The notes under the pieces: model-generated
Database searches by the model: none
Told to the model about the DNA's origin: nothing
What the model saw: only the letters and a program-made list of their open reading frames with translations
Shown here: positions 50,981-59,628 of the stretch, piece after piece
How positions within the stretch are numbered: position 1 is the stretch's first letter
Layout of the letters: each line of letters opens with the position of its first letter
Assembly: GCA_052274345.1 (NCBI GenBank)
Contig: DAVZGP010000002.1
Location: forward strand, 84,690 to 148,689
Length of the DNA: 64,000 nt
Reading direction: 5' to 3'
DNA from: Clostridium_AD sp937920395
GTDB taxonomy: Bacteria; Bacillota; Clostridia; Clostridiales; Clostridiaceae
Made by a program: the position numbers and the translations under genes

Positions 50981-52240
50981 TTATTCTGATAAAGTTTTGA
51001 CTCTCTCTTCACCACTAATTATGCTAGTTATTCTAACTCCAAAATTTTCATCTACAACTACGACTTCGCCGTATGCTACTTTTTTTCCATTTACTAATAT
51101 GTCTACTGGTTCTTCAGCAAGTTTATCAAGCTCAATTAAAGATCCAGTTCCCAAATTCAAAATATCCCTAATATTCTTTTTAGTTTTTCCAAGTACTACA
51201 GAAATTTCCAGTGGAACATCTAATATTAAATTAATATTTTTAGGGCAATTATAAACTGGAGACTCTGTCAAAGGCTGAAATGATGCCTTGTGAACATCTA
51301 CTTGTGGCTGTGGCCTTTCAATTGGCTTTGAGTAATATTCTGCTTGTTCACGGTTTGTAGGCCCTGCAGGTTCACTTGTATTATTTGGTGATTGATTTAA
51401 TTTAAGGTCTTCATAAGATTGTTTAACCTTAGGTATTTCCATTTCACTTTGAACTTTCGCTACTTTAGGAACCTTGGTATCTTTTTCTGTTCCCATCATA
51501 ATCGATACTATCTTTTTAGCAGTTTCTATTGGAAGTATTTGCATTATAACACTATCTATTAAATCACCTATAGTCATTTTAAATGCTACTTGAACAACTT
51601 CATCATTTTCATTTATACTATCACTTAAAGATGAGGTAGTGTCATCCCATATTTTAGATTGTGGTGGTGAAATATTTACCTGCCTTGAAAACATTGTCGC
51701 CATGGATGTTGCAGCAGAACCAATCATCTGATTCATAGCTTCAGATACAGCACTTATTTCAATTTCTGATAGTTCAAGTTTGCCTTCTACATTACCATCA
51801 CCACCCATCATTAAACTAGCTATAACTGCCGCATCAGTGTTCTTCATTACTAAAAGATTACCGCCTGTTATACCACTTGTAAATTTTACGTCTAATGCAA
51901 TATTCGGAACCGTAAATGTGCTTCTTAATTTTCTAAGTGTACTTATTGTAACTATTGGTGTTGCAATATTTACCGGCCTACCAACTATAGTCGAAAGAGC
52001 TGTTGATGCTGAGCCCATAGAAATATTTCCAACTTCACCAAGCAAGTCCTTTTCACTATCTGTTAGTTCAGTTGGTTCTGTAGATTCAGTGCTTCTATTT
52101 TCATCTTCACTTATATCCTTATCCTCTATTTCTTGATCTGAATTCACTGCTTTTTCAGAGTCTTTAGTTTGGTTTGAGTCCATACCGTCTCCGTTTAAGA
52201 GAGCGTCGATTTCTTCTTGTGAAAGAAAGCCGTTACTCAT
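50981..52240 (-). CDS. fliY: Flagellar motor switch phosphatase FliY
   Basis: 419 aa. N-terminus MSNGFLSQEEIDALLNGDG has the CheY-P docking motif. A CheC-like domain carries two ExxN active-site segments, GEVGNISMGSAS and SEAMNQMIGSAA, so it should dephosphorylate CheY-P. The C-terminus (NLILDVPLEISVVLGKTKKNI ... GSLIELDKLAEEPVDILVNGK) is the FliN/SpoA domain that builds the C-ring. Start taken as the ATG at 52240 (family start); the frame could extend to 52252. The gene overlaps fliM. Confidence 0.95.
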   Translation of the reverse strand: MSNGFLSQEEIDALLNGDGMDSNQTKDSEKAVNSDQEIEDKDISEDENRSTESTEPTELTDSEKDLLGEVGNISMGSASTALSTIVGRPVNIATPIVTISTLRKLRSTFTVPNIALDVKFTSGITGGNLLVMKNTDAAVIASLMMGGDGNVEGKLELSEIEISAVSEAMNQMIGSAATSMATMFSRQVNISPPQSKIWDDTTSSLSDSINENDEVVQVAFKMTIGDLIDSVIMQILPIETAKKIVSIMMGTEKDTKVPKVAKVQSEMEIPKVKQSYEDLKLNQSPNNTSEPAGPTNREQAEYYSKPIERPQPQVDVHKASFQPLTESPVYNCPKNINLILDVPLEISVVLGKTKKNIRDILNLGTGSLIELDKLAEEPVDILVNGKKVAYGEVVVVDENFGVRITSIISGEERVKTLSE

Positions 52241-53228
52241 AATTTTCCACATCCTTATCTATTATATCTATAATCTGAATTCCCTTGTTTTTACCTATAA
52301 CACCAGGTTTACCTGTATAACACCATTGACCCTCAATGAGTACTTTAATTGGACTGTCACTGGGCTCATCTAATGTAATTACATCCCCTACCGTTAATTG
52401 TAGAAATTCATCTATAGTAATATTTGTATTACCTAGAACTCCGGTTATTGGAACACTTACTATATTTAATCGGTCCTTCAATTTGTTTCTAGAATCGCTT
52501 ACAATTTCTTCGTCGTTTTCTCTAAACCAATATTGAACAACTAGTTTATCAATTACCTTCTCTACACTCAAATAAGGTATACAAATATTTACAAACGAGC
52601 TACTATTATTCATTTCTACCGAAAAAGTAATTAGAGCAACCGGTTCGTTAGGAGATAATGTTTGATTAAGAGCAGGATTTGTCTCCATAGCTATGATTTC
52701 CGGTTCTACTTCCAAAACATCTTCCCAAGCAATCTTTAAGTTAGCTAAAAGTCCCGCATTAACATTCCTTAATATATTTTTATCAATTTCTGAAAATTCT
52801 TTTATTTTAACTGATCTAGTACCCATTCCTCCTAAAAGTATATCTATTATTTGAGAAGAGAACTGCGGATTAGTCTCAAACAATATAGTACCGTTTAATG
52901 GTGGCATTTTAAATATAGTTAAAATAGTAGAATTAGGAATTGAATGAATAAATTCATCATAGGTTATTTGCTCAGTAGTTTCTACTTTAACCTTTACATT
53001 ATTTCCTAGCTGAGCAGATAAATAACTCGCCATTAATCTTGCATAATTATCATGAATGAGCTCAAGCGCTCTCAAATGATCTTTTGAGAACTTTTGAGGG
53101 CTTTTAAAATCGTATAATTTAATTTTATGTTTTTCCTCTTCATTTGGGATTTGATCTGCTTCTATTTTCCCAGATGACAAGGCAGATAAAAGTGAATCTA
53201 TATCACTCTGTGATAATACCTCTGCCAT
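52233..53228 (-). CDS. fliM: Flagellar motor switch protein FliM
   Basis: 331 aa. The N-terminal CheY-binding peptide LSQSDIDSLLSAL is followed by the CheC-like middle domain (LELIHDNYARLMASYLSAQLG, the family hallmark) and a C-terminal SpoA domain (LQLTVGDVITLDEPSDSPIKVLIEGQWCYTGKPGVIGK). It binds CheY-P and relays the switch to FliG. Confidence 0.97.
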   Translation of the reverse strand: MAEVLSQSDIDSLLSALSSGKIEADQIPNEEEKHKIKLYDFKSPQKFSKDHLRALELIHDNYARLMASYLSAQLGNNVKVKVETTEQITYDEFIHSIPNSTILTIFKMPPLNGTILFETNPQFSSQIIDILLGGMGTRSVKIKEFSEIDKNILRNVNAGLLANLKIAWEDVLEVEPEIIAMETNPALNQTLSPNEPVALITFSVEMNNSSSFVNICIPYLSVEKVIDKLVVQYWFRENDEEIVSDSRNKLKDRLNIVSVPITGVLGNTNITIDEFLQLTVGDVITLDEPSDSPIKVLIEGQWCYTGKPGVIGKNKGIQIIDIIDKDVENYE

Positions 53229-53301
53229 ATTCCAACCTCATCTCTCTGTTCATGTTATGATTGCTATGTACAAATAAAATTTATTTCATAGCTTATCCAT
53301 T

Positions 53302-53703
53302 TTATATTTCAATAAGTTTTGCAATATCAATTAATGTAACTATTCTATCTTTAAAATTTATAATACCTTTAATATATGTTTTGTTTTTGTCAGTTTCAAT
53401 CTTTTCAATCAACCCTTCGTCAATCTCTAATACTTCATCAACTTGGTCTACAGTTACTCCAACTGACTCTTCTTTCAGATTTAATATAATAATATTTTCT
53501 TGATTTCCTTCGCCTCTCTCGATATCTAAAAGGAGATTTATATCTAAAAGAGAAATTATATTTCCCCTTAGGTTAATCAAGCCTTTTATGTATCCTTTAG
53601 ACTTAGGTACTTTTGTTATTTCCATCATATCATTAATGCTTTGAACTTTCGATGCTTCTACTGCAAATTGTTCTTCATTAACTTTAAATACAACTACTTG
53701 CAT
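53302..53703 (-). CDS. cheW: Chemotaxis coupling protein CheW
   Basis: 133 aa, one CheW domain: MQVVVFKVNEEQFAVEASKVQSI, KGYIKGLINLRGNIISLLDINLLL, SVGVTVDQVDEVLEI. It links receptors to CheA. A second CheW-like gene lies at 59168. The two differ in sequence, so they may serve different receptor sets. Confidence 0.93.
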   Translation of the reverse strand: MQVVVFKVNEEQFAVEASKVQSINDMMEITKVPKSKGYIKGLINLRGNIISLLDINLLLDIERGEGNQENIIILNLKEESVGVTVDQVDEVLEIDEGLIEKIETDKNKTYIKGIINFKDRIVTLIDIAKLIEI

Positions 53704-53716
53704 AACCTTACCCCTC

Positions 53717-54076
53717 CTAACCTAGAACTTTTTTTATTGCTTCAAGAACTCTATCTGATTGGAATGGTTTAACAATGAAATCTTTTGCCCCGGCCCGTAT
53801 AGCATCCATAACCATACTCTGTTGACCCATAGCACTACACATAATTATTTTTGCAGCAGGATCAAAACTCTTAATTTCTTTAACAGCTTCAATTCCATCC
53901 ATCTCAGGCATTGTAATATCCATGGTAACGATATCTGGTTTTTCTACTTTGTATAATTCTACACCTTTTAATCCATTACTTGCTTCTCCTACAACTTCAT
54001 ATCCGTTTTTTTCCAATATATCTTTTATCATCATTCTCATAAATGCAGCGTCATCAACAATTAATACTCTAGCCAT
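53717..54076 (-). CDS. cheY: Chemotaxis response regulator CheY
   Basis: 119 aa single-domain receiver. Acid pocket VDDAAF (Asp8, Asp9), phospho-acceptor Asp53 in VTMDITMPEMDG, Thr/Ser in MCSAMGQQ, and Lys in FIVKPFQ. Phosphorylated by CheA, it binds FliM/FliY. Confidence 0.96.
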   Translation of the reverse strand: MARVLIVDDAAFMRMMIKDILEKNGYEVVGEASNGLKGVELYKVEKPDIVTMDITMPEMDGIEAVKEIKSFDPAAKIIMCSAMGQQSMVMDAIRAGAKDFIVKPFQSDRVLEAIKKVLG

Positions 54077-54092
54077 TTTATAATACCTCCAA

Positions 54093-54692
54093 TTAATTTA
54101 CACCTAGTGAATTTAATATTTTTTCAAGAGATCCCGGCATTGGTATATAATAAAAATGCCCTCTTATTTTTTGATTTTCCTGTAAAAAGTTTGTTTCTAA
54201 ATCAAGTACATACTCATCAAACTGACCTGACTCAATAAAAGTTGTTGAAAGTATTGCTGCCATCATATCTAGTGCAACTGCTGGCACAGAAGGTCTAATT
54301 TCAAGGTTTGTAAGTGATGCTATTGCATTCATGAAAGAGCTAGAGACAATATTGCCTATTTCGCACAATGCCGAATTTCCAAGTTCTGTTATTTGTTCTT
54401 GCTCTTTCCCAATAAGTCCTGATATGATTTTTAGAGCAACATCCCTTTCTAAAGTAAACAGTATATTACCCGGTATATCTCCTAGCACTCTCACAATAAC
54501 ACCAATTACTACTACCTCAACGTCTATACTTGAAAATATAGTATCAAATGGGACAATATTTACTGCGGGCACACTCATATCAACTTTTTCATTCAATAAC
54601 TCTGATAAAGCAGTAGCTGCATTTCCTGCACCAATATTTACTACTTCTTGTAAAACATCAAGTTGCATAGTAGTAAGCTCTGAATAATCCAT
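54093..54692 (-). CDS. cheC: CheY-P phosphatase CheC
   Basis: 199 aa. Two ExxN active-site helices: QEVVNIGAGNAATALS and CEIGNIVSSSFMNAI. It hydrolyses CheY-P and binds CheD to regulate receptor deamidation, as in Bacillus subtilis. cheD is present at 58665. Confidence 0.95.
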   Translation of the reverse strand: MDYSELTTMQLDVLQEVVNIGAGNAATALSELLNEKVDMSVPAVNIVPFDTIFSSIDVEVVVIGVIVRVLGDIPGNILFTLERDVALKIISGLIGKEQEQITELGNSALCEIGNIVSSSFMNAIASLTNLEIRPSVPAVALDMMAAILSTTFIESGQFDEYVLDLETNFLQENQKIRGHFYYIPMPGSLEKILNSLGVN

Positions 54693-54704
54693 ATTATGTC
54701 CTCC

Positions 54705-56747
54705 TTAGACTAACGCAGCAACATCAAGTATTAATGTAACTAATCCATCCCCTAAAATTGTTGCTCCTATATATTCCTTTAATCCATGTAATGTTTGCCC
54801 TAATGGCTTTATTACAATTTCTTGTTGTCCTAGGAGCGAATCCACTAAAAGACCTACTGTTTTTTCTCCCACTTTTACAATAACGATATACTTCTTTGTA
54901 GTTTCAACAATCTCAATCTCCATTTTTTCATTTACTCTTACAAGTGGAATTACACTATCATTGTATACAATAACTTCTTTATTATTAGTTTTCTTAATTA
55001 GCTCAATTTTATAATCTATTACTCTATCAATATATCCAAGCGAAATAGCCATAGTTTCACTCCCTACTTTTACAAGTAGTGCCTGAATAATTTGTAGTGT
55101 CAATGGTAATCTTATAATAAAAGATGTACCTTTGTCAATCTCACTTATTGCATCTACCGTTCCGCCAAGTGCACCAATTTTAGTTTTAACAACATCCATG
55201 CCCACTCCACGCCCAGATATATCTGTTACTTTGTCATTAGTACTAAATCCTTGTGCAAAAATCAAATTTTTCACATCAGCATCTGTCATACCTTCTGTAT
55301 TTATACCAGCTTCATTTGCTTTTACCTTTATTCTCTCTACATCAAGGCCGGCACCATCGTCTTCTACCTTTATAATAGCTTTAGTACCTTCAGCATAAGC
55401 TATAAGTTTAATTGTTCCAACTGGATTTTTTCCTTTAGCAATTCTATCAGCACTTGATTCAATTCCATGATCTGCTGCATTACGAAGTAAATGAAGTAGA
55501 GGTTCCCCTATTTCATCAATAACAGTCCTATCAAGTTCCGTCTCTTGTCCTTGTATTACAAGCTCCATATCTTTATTTAAATTTTTCGATATATCGCGAA
55601 TCATCCTTGGAAATCTATTAAATACTACTTCAAGTGGCAACATTCTAATCTTCATTACCAAATCTTGAAGCTCAGATGTTGCTCTAGCTACTTGTTCTAA
55701 AGTTTCATTTAGATCGGTTAGTTTATGAACACTACTTATTTGTTCTAGTCTTGTTCTATGAATTACAAGTTCTGATACCATATTCATAAATTTATCTAAT
55801 CTATCTAGTTCAACTCTCACAGATTGATGAGCTTTTTTATGAGCTACAACTTCTTTCTTGTCTTTATTTTTAGTCTCCACTATAGGTTTGATTTTCACTT
55901 CTTCTATTTTAACTTCAGGAGTTTTTTCAATTCCTTTAACTTCCCCTAATTTATCGACTAAAGTAGCCGCAGTGCTGTCCATATAAACATCTTCCACATT
56001 CACTTTTTCCACTTCAGATATATTTAGCAAAGTATCAGTAACTTCAACTTTTTCTTTATTAGTTATATAAATTAAATTTATTTCAAATCCAAAATTTTCA
56101 TCCTCTAAATCCTCAGCACCAGGCACAGATTTTATTATCTCTCCGTATTCTTCTAAGCTCTTAAAAATAAGGAATGCCCTAGCTGCTTTAAGTAGAGTAT
56201 TCTCACTTATTAAAATATTTACGGTAAATGCGTTATACATTTTTTCCTTTGCTTGCTTTATAACATCAATATCATATTCATCGAGAGTAACTCTCTCAAT
56301 TTTATCGTTGTTGCTAATTTCTTGTGGTGTGTTTTCAATTTTCTTTTCATTGACCTTAGGATTTTCACCAATCTCCGCCATTTCATGTAAATCCTTCAAT
56401 ATCTCATCTATTGAAATATCTTCTGAAATATCTTCTGAAATATTATTCACCATTTTTTCTAAAGTATCTAGACACCTGAATAGAACAGTAACCACTTTTT
56501 CAGTTACTTTAAGTTTCCCCTCACGAAATTCAGATAAGATATTTTCCATGTTGTGGGTCAATTCAGCCATTTGACTAAAACCCATAGTGGCTGCCATTCC
56601 CTTTATAGTATGTGCTACCCTAAATATTTCATTTAACTTATCTATATCTTCTGGGTTTTGTTCGAGCTCAAGAAGCGACTCATTCAATGTTTGCAAATTT
56701 TCCATAGACTCTTCTAAGAACATTGACATATATTGTGATGTATCCAT
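54705..56747 (-). CDS. cheA: Chemotaxis histidine kinase CheA
   Basis: 680 aa. P1 domain with the phospho-acceptor His46 in RVAHTIKGMAATMGF, P2 docking region (about 160-290), P3 dimerisation (RVELDRLDKFMNMVSELVIHRTR), P4 kinase with HLLRNAADHGIE (N box), DDGAGLD and GRGVGMDVV, and the P5 CheW-like C-terminus. Start at the ATG at 56747 (MDTSQYMSMF) with GGGGG 6 nt upstream. The longer frame to 56777 has no support. Confidence 0.97.
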   Translation of the reverse strand: MDTSQYMSMFLEESMENLQTLNESLLELEQNPEDIDKLNEIFRVAHTIKGMAATMGFSQMAELTHNMENILSEFREGKLKVTEKVVTVLFRCLDTLEKMVNNISEDISEDISIDEILKDLHEMAEIGENPKVNEKKIENTPQEISNNDKIERVTLDEYDIDVIKQAKEKMYNAFTVNILISENTLLKAARAFLIFKSLEEYGEIIKSVPGAEDLEDENFGFEINLIYITNKEKVEVTDTLLNISEVEKVNVEDVYMDSTAATLVDKLGEVKGIEKTPEVKIEEVKIKPIVETKNKDKKEVVAHKKAHQSVRVELDRLDKFMNMVSELVIHRTRLEQISSVHKLTDLNETLEQVARATSELQDLVMKIRMLPLEVVFNRFPRMIRDISKNLNKDMELVIQGQETELDRTVIDEIGEPLLHLLRNAADHGIESSADRIAKGKNPVGTIKLIAYAEGTKAIIKVEDDGAGLDVERIKVKANEAGINTEGMTDADVKNLIFAQGFSTNDKVTDISGRGVGMDVVKTKIGALGGTVDAISEIDKGTSFIIRLPLTLQIIQALLVKVGSETMAISLGYIDRVIDYKIELIKKTNNKEVIVYNDSVIPLVRVNEKMEIEIVETTKKYIVIVKVGEKTVGLLVDSLLGQQEIVIKPLGQTLHGLKEYIGATILGDGLVTLILDVAALV

Positions 56748-56799
56748 TTTATCCCCCTCAGTACTCATTATCCACATTATTTTTTAATGTTTGTCCATA

Positions 56800-57564
56800 T
56801 TATATTTTTTTATAGATAAATGTGGATGCTTTTTCAAATCCATACTCTTTGTAATTATATATACTTTCAGTGGCACCTACAAATAATAAACCACCTTTTT
56901 TTAATGAATCACTTATTTTTTTATATATTTTATCTTTAACATCTTGATTAAAATAAATAACAACATTTCTGCACACTACTAAATCAAAATTATTATCAAA
57001 TTTATCTAAAATAAGATCATGTTTCTTAAATTGGACCATTTTTTTAATGTTAGGACTAATTATATATTTATCCCCATTAACTACAAAATATTTGTCCATA
57101 AACTGTTTTGGAACATTTTTAACTTCTGTATAAACATATTCTCCATTTTTTGCTTTTTGAAGTATAGTACTATCAATGTCTGTAGCTATAATTTTATGAT
57201 TTCCTCTAGAATTTAAATTATCTACAATCATAGCTAATGAATAAGGTTCAGCTCCAATAGAACATGCTGCACTCCAGATTTTAAGTCCTGAATTATATGG
57301 GAGTTCTGATTTAACTTTCTTTGAAAGTTCATCAAATATTTCAGGGTTTCTAAAAAACTCTGTTACATTTATTGTTATAAAATCTAAAAACTTCTGCTTT
57401 TGAGCAGGATCTTTTTTAAGTAAACTAATATACTCTTCTACAGAGTTAACCCCCACTCTTGACATCAAGCTTAAAATTCGTCTGTGCAACTGATTAGATT
57501 TATACGCCGACAAATCTATACTATATTCTTTTAAAACCCAATGCTGAAAATCTATTAAATCCAT
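56800..57564 (-). CDS. cheR: Chemotaxis protein methyltransferase CheR
   Basis: 254 aa. N-terminal helical domain, then the SAM-dependent domain with TINVTEFFRNPEIFD, the SAM loop IWSAACSIGAEPYSLAM, and VVCRNVVIYF. Methylates receptor glutamates. Pairs with CheB next to it. Confidence 0.96.
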   Translation of the reverse strand: MDLIDFQHWVLKEYSIDLSAYKSNQLHRRILSLMSRVGVNSVEEYISLLKKDPAQKQKFLDFITINVTEFFRNPEIFDELSKKVKSELPYNSGLKIWSAACSIGAEPYSLAMIVDNLNSRGNHKIIATDIDSTILQKAKNGEYVYTEVKNVPKQFMDKYFVVNGDKYIISPNIKKMVQFKKHDLILDKFDNNFDLVVCRNVVIYFNQDVKDKIYKKISDSLKKGGLLFVGATESIYNYKEYGFEKASTFIYKKI

Positions 57565-57574
57565 TAGCGTTTTC

Positions 57575-58642
57575 TCATCTCCCCATTACAACCTTAATTA
57601 TTTCCTGCGCAATATTTTCAAGTAGTACAACTTTATCTACTTTGCCAGTTTCAAAAGCTGCTTTTGGCATACCATATATAGTGCAAGTAGATTCATGTTC
57701 TGACATAGTAATTCCACCATTGTCTTTAATATTTTCGGTTCCTTTGGCTCCATCACGGCCCATTCCAGTAAGAATAACACTTAAGAGATGAGAACCATAG
57801 ACCGCCGTTGCTGAATCAAATAACTTATCTACTGCTGGTCTAACACCCCAAATAGTGGGCTCTGTATTTAACTTTATTTTCTTGTCACGTCCTACCTCCA
57901 TATGATATCCACCAGGTGCTATATAAACTATATTTTTTTCAATTAAATCACCCGCACAGGCTTCAACAACTTTTAAATTACTATTCAAATTCAGCCTCTG
58001 CGCAAAAGCCTTTGTAAATCCAGTTGGCATATGTTGCACTACTAAAACTGGTACTCCTATATTATCGGGCAATACTGTTATTACTTTATATAATGCTTTT
58101 GGACCACCAGTAGATGCTCCAATAAGTACGGCATCAATACTTGGAACTACTTTTGATTCTCGTTCTATATTTTTTTGCATTATTACTTTATTTATATTTA
58201 TCTTTTTTTCAAGGGGAATGATAGTTCTAACTTTACTTTGATTATAAGCAAATTTTATTTTTTCAACCAATTCATCTTTAACCATATTTATATCTAATGA
58301 TATTTCCCCAGACGGTTTTGCAATAAAATCGAAAGCACCTAGTTCAAGGCACATCATAGTTAACTCTGTACTAGCCTTAGAACTGCTACTAAGCATTATA
58401 ACTGGTATATTTATATTAGCTGTTTTTAATTTCTTTAGCGTCGTTATACCATCCATTTTGGGCATTTCAATGTCCAAAGTTATTATGTCAGGTTCATTAC
58501 GAATCATTTTTGATAAAAGTTCCTCGCCATTTCTCGCTGTGCCTATAACTTCCATTCCTATTTCAGAGTTAATCATATCAGAAATTATTTTTCTCATCAA
58601 CGCTGAATCATCTACTACAAAAACTTTTATCTTTTTAAGCAT
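57575..58642 (-). CDS. cheB: Receptor methylesterase CheB
   Basis: 355 aa. N-terminal receiver (VVDDSALMRKI; phospho-Asp in TLDIEMPKMDG) linked to a methylesterase domain with GASTGGPKAL (catalytic Ser), QHMPTGFTKAFAQRL (His) and LTGMGRDGAKG (Asp). ATG at 58642 chosen (MLKKIKVFVVDD) because AGGGG is 8 nt upstream. Confidence 0.96.
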   Translation of the reverse strand: MLKKIKVFVVDDSALMRKIISDMINSEIGMEVIGTARNGEELLSKMIRNEPDIITLDIEMPKMDGITTLKKLKTANINIPVIMLSSSSKASTELTMMCLELGAFDFIAKPSGEISLDINMVKDELVEKIKFAYNQSKVRTIIPLEKKININKVIMQKNIERESKVVPSIDAVLIGASTGGPKALYKVITVLPDNIGVPVLVVQHMPTGFTKAFAQRLNLNSNLKVVEACAGDLIEKNIVYIAPGGYHMEVGRDKKIKLNTEPTIWGVRPAVDKLFDSATAVYGSHLLSVILTGMGRDGAKGTENIKDNGGITMSEHESTCTIYGMPKAAFETGKVDKVVLLENIAQEIIKVVMGR

Positions 58643-58664
58643 TATATATCCCCTCAACCTTTAG

Positions 58665-59153
58665 TTAAATCTCTACGGTTCCCATTCCTACAGTCCTAAT
58701 TGACAGTAGACCATTAGTTGTGTCAAATATCAAAGTTCTACCTTTATTGCCACCAATGTCTTCTGCAAGTAGTGGTATAGATAGAATTTTCAGAGCATTT
58801 TTCACTGCCATACTATTTCGATTGCCAATATCCATAATTATACTTTTATCTGAAAAGTTAAACATTGACGCACCACCTGCTATTTTAGCACGCATATTGC
58901 ATAGCTTCGCACCTTTGCTAATCATATTTGTAACTAAAATAGGTATAGCTAAATCCGCAAACTTTATTTCATTTGATATTTTATTAAACTGGCTACTATC
59001 TGGAAGCATTATATGTGCCAGTCCTGCAATTTCCATATGCTTATCATAAATTGCAACTCCAACACAAGATCCAAGTCCCACAGTTATTAATTTATCTGGA
59101 GAAAATGCTACATTTAAATCTGCAATCCCTACCTTTATCTCATTATATTCCAT
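58665..59153 (-). CDS. cheD: Chemoreceptor glutamine deamidase CheD
   Basis: 162 aa. Catalytic Cys in GLGSCVGVAIYD and His in IAGLAHIMLPDS, with a Thr in the C-terminal TNGLLS region. CheC-CheD pairing implies the Bacillus-type adaptation system. Confidence 0.95.
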   Translation of the reverse strand: MEYNEIKVGIADLNVAFSPDKLITVGLGSCVGVAIYDKHMEIAGLAHIMLPDSSQFNKISNEIKFADLAIPILVTNMISKGAKLCNMRAKIAGGASMFNFSDKSIIMDIGNRNSMAVKNALKILSIPLLAEDIGGNKGRTLIFDTTNGLLSIRTVGMGTVEI

Positions 59154-59167
59154 AATTACACCCTATT

Positions 59168-59617
59168 TTATAATATTTGTATTTTTTCTTCATCTGTCAA
59201 TATAGATGAAATATTTAAATATATAATTATTTTACCATCAATTTTAATAAGCCCTTTAATATATCTTTTGGATATTCCTGTTATTATTTGTGGCGAATCT
59301 TCTATGTTAACACTAGCTACATCTTTAACTTCTGATACAAAATCAACTATTATCCCTATTTTACTATTATTCTGCTTTGTAACTATTATTTTAGAATCCT
59401 TACCAATTTTAGATGATGGTAAATTAAATCTTTTGGTTAGTGTTATCACCGGCAAAATACTATCTTCATAGTTTATTACACCTTCAACGAATTGTGGTGA
59501 ATTTGGAACCTTAGTGGCCTTTTCATATTCTAGTATTCGCTCCACTTCCATAATATTTGTAGCATATTGTTCGCCATTTACACTGAAAACCAGTACCTTA
59601 ATTTCTTTTTCATTCAT
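59168..59617 (-). CDS. cheW: CheW-like chemotaxis coupling protein
   Basis: 149 aa CheW domain: KVLVFSVNGEQYATNIMEVERIL, PQFVEGVINYEDSILPVITLTKRF, SKIGIIVDFVSEVKDVASV. Second CheW homologue of the cluster, between fapA-type gene and cheD. It lacks a receiver domain, so it is not CheV. Confidence 0.88.
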   Translation of the reverse strand: MNEKEIKVLVFSVNGEQYATNIMEVERILEYEKATKVPNSPQFVEGVINYEDSILPVITLTKRFNLPSSKIGKDSKIIVTKQNNSKIGIIVDFVSEVKDVASVNIEDSPQIITGISKRYIKGLIKIDGKIIIYLNISSILTDEEKIQIL

Positions 59618-59628
59618 GTATAATCCCC